From: Rhodospirillales bacterium 69-11
GTDB lineage: Bacteria; Pseudomonadota; Alphaproteobacteria; Acetobacterales; Acetobacteraceae
Reading direction: 5' to 3'
Assembly (NCBI GenBank): GCA_001898425.1
Contig: MKTV01000090.1
Span: forward strand, 1 to 48,534
Length of the DNA: 48,534 nt
Of the stretch, positions 1 through 6,504 are shown piece after piece (position 1 is the first letter of the stretch; each line of letters starts with the position of its first letter). The translations under genes were made by a program, and so were the position numbers. The notes beneath the pieces were generated by a model. The model had not been told where the DNA came from, ran no database searches, and saw nothing but the letters and a program-made list of their open reading frames with translations.

Positions 1-31
1 CCATGACTTTGCTCGCGGCCTTTGAGGTCGC

Positions 32-56
32 GGATGGCCTCCTGCGCCGGCCATCC
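32..56. repeat. Left-edge inverted repeat, probable fragment of the dispersed palindromic repeat
   Basis: GGATGGC at 32-38 pairs with GCCATCC at 50-56, and the following CATGAC resembles the end of the palindromic repeats seen at 13266, 18567, 20649 and 25091. It lies about 18 bases past the dksA stop codon on the minus strand, so it could also act as a 3' hairpin for dksA. Nothing else is recognisable in bases 1-73. Confidence 0.4.
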
Positions 57-73
57 ATGACACGGTGCGCCGG

Positions 74-490
74 TCAGTCGTCGCGGTGCACGCGTTCCAT
101 GCGCTCGTGGCGCTCCTGCGCCTCGATCGACAAGGTCGCGATCGGGCGGGCCTCCAGACGGCGCAGGCCGATCGGCTCACCCGTCTCCTCGCAGTAGCCG
201 TAGGTTCCGGCCTCGATCCGGCCCAGCGCCTGGTCGATCTTGGCGATCAGCTTGCGCGCCCGGTCCCGGGTCCGCAGCTCCAGCGCGCGGTCGGTCTCGA
301 CGCTCGCCCGGTCGGTGATGTCGGCCTCGTGGATGCCGCCCTCGGACAGGCTGGCCAGCGTCCCGTCCGCCTCCTTCAGCAGATCCGCGCGCCAGCGCAG
401 CAGCTTCTGCCGGAAATATTCGACCTGGACGGGGTTCATGAACTCCTCGTCCTCGGATGGGCGATAATCGGGGGGCAGCGTTACCATCAT
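74..490 (-). CDS. dksA: DksA-type RNA polymerase-binding transcription factor (single-cysteine form)
   Basis: A 138-residue DksA/TraR family protein. The family binds in the RNA polymerase secondary channel and, with ppGpp, reprograms transcription in starvation. The N-terminal half (residues 10-85) is the predicted coiled-coil hairpin with an acidic tip; the C-terminal part (95-130) is the globular region with YGYC, GEPIGLRRLEARP and the closing helix. Of the four zinc-finger cysteines of E. coli DksA only one remains (C100), which is the form usual in alphaproteobacteria. Two ATG codons stand in tandem at 490 and 487; an AGGA lies about 9 bases upstream, so I take the first. It follows fliX on the same strand after a 172-base gap, in which I see nothing coding. 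Family assignment is firm. Confidence 0.93.
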   Translation of the reverse strand: MMVTLPPDYRPSEDEEFMNPVQVEYFRQKLLRWRADLLKEADGTLASLSEGGIHEADITDRASVETDRALELRTRDRARKLIAKIDQALGRIEAGTYGYCEETGEPIGLRRLEARPIATLSIEAQERHERMERVHRDD

Positions 491-662
491 GTGCGCCGGT
501 CCTGCTCTCTCGCGTTCTTCGCCCGCCCCCGTCGGGAGTCTGGCGACATCCCCCCGGCCCATTCCGGGTCGTGAACGCGCGGGCTTATAGCGGCGCCATC
601 CGGTTACGCCAAGCCTGCTCAACAAAGCGTCACCCAGGCAACTCATCGCGGACGCGCGCAGA

Positions 663-1085
663 TCACTGACGCAGCCGTTCCAATTCCACCTGCGCACGCA
701 GGCGTATGGACCTGAGGAGCGACGCCAGGACCGGATCCGCCGGCTCCTCGATCGGCGCCGCCAACGAACCCAACGCCGCCCTGGCCGCCTCGGCCCCCTC
801 CCCACCCCGCAGCAGCGCCGCCTGCAACCGCGAGAGCTCACCCAGCAACGCCTGCCCACGCCGCAGCGCGGTCCGGTTCCGCTCCTCGGGCGTGGCGACC
901 GCCTGCAGCGCCAGCATCGTCTCGAGCACTCCGCCCAGCGGCAGCGGCGCGGCGCCGGCGGATGACGGGGATGGCGCCGAGGCCGGAACCGCGAACCCAG
1001 CCCCACCCTGCCCCCCGGATTGCGACGGCCGCGCCCAGCCGGCCCGCGCCGGCCCGGTTCCGCCAACTCCGTCGATCGTGCCCAC
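663..1085 (-). CDS. fliX: FliX, flagellar assembly/regulatory protein
   Basis: A 140-residue protein of the alphaproteobacterial FliX family. In Caulobacter, FliX couples early flagellar assembly to the sigma-54 activator FlbD. The first 45 residues are Gly/Pro/Ser-rich and probably disordered; residues 50-140 carry the conserved helical part with PLPLGGVLETMLALQ and the basic C-terminal helix. The start is a GTG at 1085, preceded by AGAAGGAG at a good distance, which decides the start. The gene is divergent from flgI, the same arrangement as in Caulobacter, and this supports the name. FlbD itself is not in the window. Confidence 0.88.
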   Translation of the reverse strand: MGTIDGVGGTGPARAGWARPSQSGGQGGAGFAVPASAPSPSSAGAAPLPLGGVLETMLALQAVATPEERNRTALRRGQALLGELSRLQAALLRGGEGAEAARAALGSLAAPIEEPADPVLASLLRSIRLRAQVELERLRQ

Positions 1086-1178
1086 TGCCCGGCTCCTTCT
1101 ACCCAGCCAACCCGGTCACCCGGCAGATCCTGCCGCCCCGACGCACCGGAAAGCCCGTCGCGACCGTGGCGCGCGGGC

Positions 1179-1193
1179 TGGCATGCCGCTTGC
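1179..1193 (+). promoter_or_regulatory. Sigma-54 (RpoN) -24/-12 promoter for the flgI operon
   Basis: TGGCAT-N5-TTGC with exact RpoN spacing (consensus TGGCAC-N5-TTGC, one mismatch). The predicted start of transcription is near 1205, about 44 bases ahead of the flgI start codon. It lies in the fliX/flgI divergent gap. FliX/FlbD control of sigma-54 flagellar promoters is known from Caulobacter and fits this site. Confidence 0.75.
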
Positions 1194-1248
1194 CCTGAGC
1201 ACGGCAGACTGACGCCAAATCCTTTCGGCCTTGCTACCGAGGTGCGCC

Positions 1249-2355
1249 GTGCGACGCCTGCTCGCCCTGCTGTTGCTCTGCCTCGCCACCCTCACCGCTC
1301 CGGTCGTCCCGGCCACGGCGCAGGTGCGCATCAAGGATATCGCCGACGTGGAGGGCGTCCGCAGCAACCAGCTCATCGGCTACGGCCTGGTGGTCGGCCT
1401 GAACGGCACCGGCGACAAGCTCGACAACGCCGTGTTCACCCGCGAATCCCTCGTCGGCATGCTCGAGCGGCTCGGCGTCAACACCCGCGACCAGGTCACC
1501 AAGCTCTCCACCAAGAACATCGCCGCGGTGATGGTCACCGCCGACCTGCCGGCCTTTGCTCGCAGCGGCAGCCGGATCGACGTGGCGATCTCCGCCCTGG
1601 GCGACGCGACCAACCTCACCGGCGGCACGCTGCTCGTCACTCCGCTGCTGGCCGCCGACGGGGAGGTCTACGCCGTCGCGCAGGGGGCGCTCGCCACCGG
1701 GGCCATCGCGGCGCGCGGGGCGGCCCAGTCGGTGAGCCGCGGCGTGCCCACCTCCGGCCGCATCGCCAACGGTGCCACCGTCGAGCGCGAGGTCCCCTTC
1801 CGCCTCGACCGCCGTGACGCCCTGCGGCTCGGCCTGCGCAATCCCGATCTCACCACCGCCCGCCGCATCGCCCAGGCGATCAACCGCGTGCTGGGACCGG
1901 TCAGCCGCGCGCTCGATCCGCGGACCGTCGCGCTCAACCTGGGCGGCCGCGATCCGATCGAGGCGCTGGCCGCGCTCGAGGACCTGCGGGTCGAGCCGGA
2001 CAACGCCGCCGTCGTGGTGATCGAGGAAGCGAGCGGCACCGTCGTCATGGGCGCCAACGTCCGGATCAGCACGGTGGCGATCGCGCAGGGGAACCTGACC
2101 ATCCGCGTCACCGAGACGCCCGAGGTCAGCCAGCCCGGCCCGCTCTCCAACGGACAGACCGTGGTCGTGCCCCGCACCAACATCCAGATCGACGATCAGC
2201 ACGACCGCAAGCTGGGAATCCTGAGTTCCGGCGTGACCTTGCGCGATCTCGTCGCCAGCCTGAACGCCCTGGGCGTCGGGCCGCGCGACCTGATCAGCAT
2301 CCTGCAGGCGATCAAGACCGCGGGCGCGCTGCAGGCCGACCTGGTGGTGCGCTGA
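1249..2355 (+). CDS. flgI: FlgI, flagellar P-ring protein
   Basis: FlgI forms the periplasmic P-ring, the bushing around the flagellar rod in the peptidoglycan layer. From the GTG at 1249 the product is 368 residues, normal for the family. It has a Sec signal peptide (hydrophobic LLALLLLCLATL, likely cut after PATAQ) and then the highly conserved mature start VRIKDIADVEGVRSNQLIGY. The conserved C-terminal region ends with LVASLNALGVGPRDLISILQ. A GAGG lies 6-10 bases before the GTG; an in-frame TTG at 1231 is possible but has no ribosome-binding site. Its TGA overlaps the ATG of the next gene by one base, so translation is probably coupled. First gene of a three-gene flagellar operon. Confidence 0.97.
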   Translation: MRRLLALLLLCLATLTAPVVPATAQVRIKDIADVEGVRSNQLIGYGLVVGLNGTGDKLDNAVFTRESLVGMLERLGVNTRDQVTKLSTKNIAAVMVTADLPAFARSGSRIDVAISALGDATNLTGGTLLVTPLLAADGEVYAVAQGALATGAIAARGAAQSVSRGVPTSGRIANGATVEREVPFRLDRRDALRLGLRNPDLTTARRIAQAINRVLGPVSRALDPRTVALNLGGRDPIEALAALEDLRVEPDNAAVVVIEEASGTVVMGANVRISTVAIAQGNLTIRVTETPEVSQPGPLSNGQTVVVPRTNIQIDDQHDRKLGILSSGVTLRDLVASLNALGVGPRDLISILQAIKTAGALQADLVVR

Positions 2356-2708
2356 TGGACGCGGGCGCCACGATCCGCGCGATCACGCCGATCGCCGCCG
2401 CTTCACCGGCCGCGCAGCCCGGCGCGGCACGGGCCACCCCCCTCCCTCTCGCGAGCCACCCGGACCCCGCCGCGGTCGCGGCCGCCGCCCGCAAGTTCGA
2501 GGCGGTGTTCATCGGCCAGATGCTCGAACCGATCTTCGCGACCGTCGACACCGCGCACGGGCCGTTCGGCGGCGGCGCGGGCGAGGAGGCCTGGAAACCC
2601 ATGCTCGTCGACGCCGTCGCCGACAAGATCGCGGCCGCGGGCGGGTTCGGCCTCGCCGCCGCGGTCGAACGGGAGATGCTCCGCATGCAGGAGGCGAGGC
2701 AGCCATGA
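2355..2708 (+). CDS. flgJ: FlgJ N-terminal type rod-binding protein (CheL-like)
   Basis: A 117-residue protein matching only the N-terminal rod-capping domain of FlgJ: residues 40-112 include KFEAVFIGQMLEPIF and a GxGxEAWKPMLVDAVADKIA-like stretch, followed by a C-terminal helix. The muramidase domain of enterobacterial FlgJ is absent, as in other alphaproteobacteria, where the short form is often called CheL and sits after flgI. The first 35 residues are low complexity. It overlaps both neighbours by 1-4 bases (flgI TGATG; ATGA with the next gene), which shows an operon. Its likely role is to cap or scaffold the growing rod in the periplasm, with a separate peptidoglycan hydrolase encoded elsewhere. 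Confidence 0.88.
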   Translation: MDAGATIRAITPIAAASPAAQPGAARATPLPLASHPDPAAVAAAARKFEAVFIGQMLEPIFATVDTAHGPFGGGAGEEAWKPMLVDAVADKIAAAGGFGLAAAVEREMLRMQEARQP

Positions 2709-3085
2709 CCGACGACCTCGCCGCCGCCGTCACACGGCTCGCCGCCGTGCTGGCGCAGGAAAACGCGGCCCTCGCCGCGCTCGACCTCCCCGCGATCGGC
2801 GCGCTGTTGCCCGAGAAACAGGCGGCGACCGCGGCGCTCACGGCGGCCCGCGCCGCGGCGGAGGGCGCACGAACCGCCGAACGGCTGCGCCCGGACGCGG
2901 CGCAACTCGCCGCCCTCGCGGCCGAGAACCGCCGCCTGCTGGAACGCGCGATGACCGTGCAGACGCGGATCATGGGGCTGGTGGCGCGCGCCCTTCCGGT
3001 CACCGCCGCGCCCGGCTATCGCGCCGGCGGAGCCCCGCCCGCGACACGAAGCCCGATCGCATTCGCGCTATCGGCCCGCGCCTGA
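2705..3085 (+). CDS. FlbY/FlgN-like flagellar protein
   Basis: A 126-residue, Ala/Leu-rich, almost entirely helical protein with an end reading SPIAFALSARA. Size, heptad-like helices (residues 5-95) and position after flgI-flgJ fit FlbY of Caulobacter or the FlgN-type export chaperone of hook-associated proteins; the two are related in fold. Low complexity limits the sequence evidence, so the call rests mainly on gene order. It starts with ATG inside the end of the flgJ gene (ATGA overlap) and closes the flgI operon. Confidence 0.62.
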   Translation: MTDDLAAAVTRLAAVLAQENAALAALDLPAIGALLPEKQAATAALTAARAAAEGARTAERLRPDAAQLAALAAENRRLLERAMTVQTRIMGLVARALPVTAAPGYRAGGAPPATRSPIAFALSARA

Positions 3086-3122
3086 ACTACCCGCTACGGT
3101 CGTGGCATGATACTGCGGGGCC

Positions 3123-3848
3123 ATGGAGGAGCTGACACCGGAGACGTGGCGCCGGCTGCTGCGTCGCCCGCCGGCCTGCGCCGACGTGCCGCTCTACGGC
3201 CCCCTGCTGGCTGCCGACGCGTTCGCCCTCGGCCGGCTGGCGCAATCCCTCGACGGCTACATCGCCCTGCCCGACGGGCGCTCCCAATGGATCAGCGGTC
3301 CGGAAGACATCGCCCATACCCATCGGGTGCGCGCCCTCTCCGACGCCGTCGTGGTCGGGGCAGGCACCGTCCGCGCCGATGATCCGCAGCTCACCACCCG
3401 GCTCTGCGAAGGCCCCAGCCCGGTGCGGGTCGTGCTCGACCCCGGCCTGAGCCTGTCCCCCACCCATCGCGTGTTCGACGGCACGGTGCCCACCCTGGTC
3501 GTGGCGGCGGAGACGGCGCCCGCGACGGCCCGGATCGGCGCGGCGGAGGTGCTGCGCATCCCCGGCACGCGGAACGCCCTCGACCTGGCGGCCCTGCGCG
3601 CCGCGCTGCGGGCCCGTGGCCTACGGCGGCTGTTCGTCGAGGGCGGGGGCAAGACGGTGGCGCGCTTCCTCGCCGCCGGCGTGCTCGACCGGCTGCACGT
3701 GACCGTCGCGCCCATGCTGATGGGCGGCGGCATCCCCGCCTTCCCGCTGCCACCGATCGACAGCCTGGGGGAGGCGCCGCGCTACGCCTGGGCGGTACAC
3801 CCGATCGGACGCGACATCCTGCTCGACATCGCGCTGGGGCCGGGGTGA
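3123..3848 (+). CDS. RibD C-terminal/dihydrofolate-reductase-like reductase
   Basis: A 241-residue stand-alone RibD_C domain, the NADPH-dependent reductase fold used in riboflavin (5-amino-6-ribosylaminouracil reductase) and related pterin-type pathways. Visible family motifs are LAQSLDGYIA, VVVGAGTVRADDPQLTTR, the RVVLDPGL strand, LFVEGGGK and the MLMGGG loop. The N-terminal deaminase domain of bifunctional RibD is missing; instead there is a 40-residue N-terminal extension. Its GTGA overlap with the next gene and the PTPS-like gene after that suggest these three work on one small molecule, probably not ordinary riboflavin synthesis since no ribA, ribB, ribE or ribH lies nearby. The substrate is unknown. 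Confidence 0.85.
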   Translation: MEELTPETWRRLLRRPPACADVPLYGPLLAADAFALGRLAQSLDGYIALPDGRSQWISGPEDIAHTHRVRALSDAVVVGAGTVRADDPQLTTRLCEGPSPVRVVLDPGLSLSPTHRVFDGTVPTLVVAAETAPATARIGAAEVLRIPGTRNALDLAALRAALRARGLRRLFVEGGGKTVARFLAAGVLDRLHVTVAPMLMGGGIPAFPLPPIDSLGEAPRYAWAVHPIGRDILLDIALGPG

Positions 3849-4795
3849 ACCCGCCGCGCGCCTTCTGGGTCGTGGCGTCCGGCAAGGGCGAGCTCCGCCC
3901 CGCGCATCTGCGGGCGCCGGAGACCGGGGAGGTCGTCGTCCGCACCCTGGCGAGCGGCATCTCGCGCGGGACGGAGGCGCTGGTCTTCGCCGGCCGCGTG
4001 CCCGAAAGCCAGTGGGCCGCGATGCGCGCGCCGCTGATGGAGGGCGCATTCCCCTTCCCGGTGAAATACGGCTACGCCACGGTGGGCGAGGCCGAGGGCC
4101 GCCGCGTCTTCGTCCTCCACCCGCACCAGGAGGCGTTCGTCGCGCCGCGCGCGATGTGCATCCCGGTGCCCGACGCGGTGCCGACCAGGCGGGCGGTGCT
4201 GGCGGCGAACATGGAAACCGCCCTGAACCTGACATGGGACGCGATCCCGCTGGCCGGGGAGCGCGTGCTGGTGATCGGCGCCGGCGTCGTCGGGCTGCTC
4301 GCGGCCTCGCTGCTGGCACGCGTGCCGGCGACCACGGTGACCGTGGTCGACCTCGACCCCTCCCGCGCGGCCCTGGCGGAACGCCTCGGCTGCCGCTTCG
4401 CCCACCCCGATGCGGCCCCGCGGGAGCAGGAGCTGGTCGTGCATGCTTCCGCGAGCGAGGCGGGGCTGCGGACCGCCCTCGCCTCCGCCGCGGTCGAGGG
4501 ACGCATCGTCGAGGCGAGCTGGTATGGCGACCGCGCCACCGCCGTGCCGCTAGGGGAGGCGTTCCACGCCCGCCGCCTGCGCCTGGTCGCGACCCAGGTG
4601 GGCATGGTCGCGCCCGCCATGCGCGGCCGCCGCACCCATGCGGAGCGGCTGGCGCTCGCCCTCGATCTGCTGGCCGATCCGGCCTATGACGGGTTGTTGC
4701 AGGGGCCGACCCGCTTCCGCGACCTGCCGGAGGCGATGCCGGTCCTGCTCGCACCCGGCAGCCTGTGCCAGGTGATCGACTATGCGGAGCTCTGA
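3845..4795 (+). CDS. Medium-chain dehydrogenase/reductase without zinc ligands
   Basis: A 316-residue MDR (alcohol-dehydrogenase-like) protein. A GroES-like N-terminal domain is followed by a Rossmann domain with the dinucleotide motif VLVIGAGVVGLLAASLLA and an acidic residue at the end of the next strand (VVDLD), which suggests NAD(H). The usual zinc-binding segments are altered: the CGxD region reads SGISRGTE and the GHE region reads KYGYATVG, so neither catalytic zinc ligand is present. It starts with a GTG overlapping the stop of the RibD-like gene, and its own TGA abuts the ATG of the PTPS-like gene. The tight coupling makes a shared pathway likely. Distant similarity to BchC-type dehydrogenases is possible; the substrate is not known. 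Confidence 0.82.
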   Translation: MNPPRAFWVVASGKGELRPAHLRAPETGEVVVRTLASGISRGTEALVFAGRVPESQWAAMRAPLMEGAFPFPVKYGYATVGEAEGRRVFVLHPHQEAFVAPRAMCIPVPDAVPTRRAVLAANMETALNLTWDAIPLAGERVLVIGAGVVGLLAASLLARVPATTVTVVDLDPSRAALAERLGCRFAHPDAAPREQELVVHASASEAGLRTALASAAVEGRIVEASWYGDRATAVPLGEAFHARRLRLVATQVGMVAPAMRGRRTHAERLALALDLLADPAYDGLLQGPTRFRDLPEAMPVLLAPGSLCQVIDYAEL

Positions 4796-5194
4796 ATGTT
4801 CAGCCTGACCGTCTGCGACCACATCATGATCGCGCACAGCTTCCAGGGCGAGGAGTTCGGGCCGGCGCAGCGCCTGCACGGCGCCACCTTCGCGGTCGAG
4901 GCGGAGTTCCGCGCGCCCGAACTGGATGCGCACCAGCTGCTGGTCGATATTGGCCTCGCCAAGACGGTGCTGCGCCAGGTGCTGGACACGGTCGACTACA
5001 CCAACCTCGACGACAATCCGGCCTTCGCCGGCATCAACACCACCACCGAATACATGGCCTTCCACCTCCACGGCCTGCTCGCCGCCGCCTGCCAGGACGG
5101 GCGCCTGGGGGAGGGCGGGCGCGCCGTCACCGCGCTCAAGGTGCTGCTGCGGGAGGCGCCCAGCGCCTGGGCCGCGTACGAGGCGCCGGTCTGA
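4796..5194 (+). CDS. 6-pyruvoyl-tetrahydropterin synthase/QueD-family protein with altered active site
   Basis: A 132-residue T-fold protein of the PTPS/QueD family. The alignment is clear around H14 (IAHSF), LHGATF (H28), the VDIG segment and the TTEYMA glutamate (E85), but key residues differ. The catalytic cysteine four residues before the HGH motif is A24, the third zinc histidine is A30 (HGA instead of HGH), and the catalytic histidine of the LDH motif is Y68 (VDY). Only two of three zinc ligands remain, so standard QueD or PTPS chemistry is unlikely. It ends the three-gene overlapping set that begins at 3123. It may be a changed-function enzyme, a pterin-binding protein or a partner of the neighbouring dehydrogenase. 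Confidence 0.8.
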   Translation: MFSLTVCDHIMIAHSFQGEEFGPAQRLHGATFAVEAEFRAPELDAHQLLVDIGLAKTVLRQVLDTVDYTNLDDNPAFAGINTTTEYMAFHLHGLLAAACQDGRLGEGGRAVTALKVLLREAPSAWAAYEAPV

Positions 5195-5266
5195 TACGGG
5201 GTCCGACCCGCACCGCCGCTTCGCAGCGGCAAGGAACATCAGGACAACGAGAAGGGGAAACGCCAC

Positions 5267-6004
5267 ATGTCTGCCGTCACCGTCGAGGACCGCGGTCCGA
5301 TCTCGATCATCCGCATCAACCGGCCGGAGAAGCTGAACGCGATCAACAGCGCGGTCGCGGTCGAAATGCAGCGCGCCTTCCAGGAATTCGACGCCGATCC
5401 CGAGAAACGCGTCGCCATCCTGAGCGCCGCGGGCGATCGCGCCTTCAGTTCGGGCGCCGACGTGTCCGACCTGCCGGAACTCTGGCGCGCCATCCCGAAC
5501 GTCGGCTTCCAGACCGAGAAGCCGATCATCGCGGCGACCACCGGCTGGGTGGTCGGCGGCGGCATCGTCATGGTGATGATGTGCGACCTGATGGTTTCGA
5601 CCGAAAGCACCACCTTCTACTACCCCGAGGCCAAGCTGGGCACGACGGCCGGCGGCATCAGCTCCCTGGTCGGGCGCATGCCGCACAAGCTCGCCATGGA
5701 GGTCATGCTGCTGGGCAGCAAGGTCCCCGCGCGCCGCGCCTATGAGGTCGGGTTCGTCAACCGCGTGGTGCCGAACGGCCAGCATGAGGCCGAGGCGCTG
5801 GAGATGGCGCAGGAGCTGGTCGACTCCGCGCCGCTGGTGCTCGCCGCCCTCAAGCGCCTGGTGAACCAGGTGATGCCGGTCGGGCCGGTCGAGCAGATGG
5901 TGGGGACGAGCCGCCTGCTGACCCATGTCCGCCAATCGGAGGACTTGCAGGAAGGCATCGCGGCGTTCAAGGAAAAGCGCAAGCCGCGTTTCCGCGGCCG
6001 CTGA
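5267..6004 (+). CDS. Enoyl-CoA hydratase/isomerase (crotonase) family protein
   Basis: A 245-residue crotonase-fold protein acting on an acyl-CoA. The start motif IRINRPEKLNAIN, the first oxyanion-hole segment FSSGADV and the second, VVGGGIVMVMMCD, are all present. In hydratases the residue after GGGC is a catalytic glutamate (Glu144 of rat mitochondrial hydratase); here it is V101. The second glutamate (Glu164 equivalent) is kept as E121 in YPEAKLG. One-glutamate crotonases are usually isomerases or other enzymes rather than hydratases. GAGAAGGGG lies about 9 bases before the ATG. The two genes that follow are 11 bases away and overlapping, forming a probable operon. Confidence 0.88.
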   Translation: MSAVTVEDRGPISIIRINRPEKLNAINSAVAVEMQRAFQEFDADPEKRVAILSAAGDRAFSSGADVSDLPELWRAIPNVGFQTEKPIIAATTGWVVGGGIVMVMMCDLMVSTESTTFYYPEAKLGTTAGGISSLVGRMPHKLAMEVMLLGSKVPARRAYEVGFVNRVVPNGQHEAEALEMAQELVDSAPLVLAALKRLVNQVMPVGPVEQMVGTSRLLTHVRQSEDLQEGIAAFKEKRKPRFRGR

Positions 6005-6015
6005 CGGAGACCAGG

Positions 6016-6504
6016 ATGACCCTCGCGCCGACGCAGCCCGCCGACACGCCGGACGACGCAGCCGCCCAGGACCTCGCTGCCGTGCGGCACTGGTTCCAGA
6101 CGCTCGCCGCCCATGTCCAGGCGGTGGATTTCGCCGGCGCGCGGGCGATCTTCGCGCCCGACATGATCGCCTTCGGCACCGTCACCGACTTCATGGTCGG
6201 CCAGCCGGTCGCCGAGGCGCAGCAATGGCGCAGCGTCTGGCATCACATCGACGATTTCCGCTTCCGCGACGACATCCGCGCGATCGTCTCGCCGGACCGG
6301 CTGCAGGCCGTCGGCATGGGCGTGTTCGACAGCACCGGCTATCACGCCGACGGCACGTCCTACGACCGGCCCGGCCGCACCACCGTCGTGCTGGTACGCG
6401 CCGCGCCCGACGCACCCTTCGTCGCCCAGCACACCCACATGTCGCTGTTCCGCGACGTCCCCACCCGGTCCGTGCGCAACAAGCCGGAGAAGCTGCCGGC
6501 GTGA
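6016..6504 (+). CDS. NTF2/SnoaL-like domain protein
   Basis: A 162-residue single-domain protein of the cone-shaped NTF2/SnoaL-like (DUF4440-type) fold. Visible are the starting helices (VRHWFQTLAAHVQAVD), the DMIAFGTVTDF strand, the tryptophan-rich WRSVWHHIDDFRF stretch and the closing strands TVVLVRA and QHTHMSLF. Such proteins are small-molecule binding proteins or simple isomerases and hydrolases; the residues do not tell which. It follows the crotonase gene by 11 bases and overlaps the methyltransferase gene (TGATG), so its substrate probably relates to theirs. Confidence 0.72.
   Translation: MTLAPTQPADTPDDAAAQDLAAVRHWFQTLAAHVQAVDFAGARAIFAPDMIAFGTVTDFMVGQPVAEAQQWRSVWHHIDDFRFRDDIRAIVSPDRLQAVGMGVFDSTGYHADGTSYDRPGRTTVVLVRAAPDAPFVAQHTHMSLFRDVPTRSVRNKPEKLPA

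Noticed and set aside
1234-2202. 322-residue minus-strand frame opposite flgI
   Set aside because: A shadow of flgI; the plus-strand product matches FlgI throughout.
3123-3848. Bifunctional riboflavin enzyme RibD
   Set aside because: Only the reductase domain is present; there is no zinc deaminase motif (HAE, PCxxxxxxxxC), and no other riboflavin gene is near.
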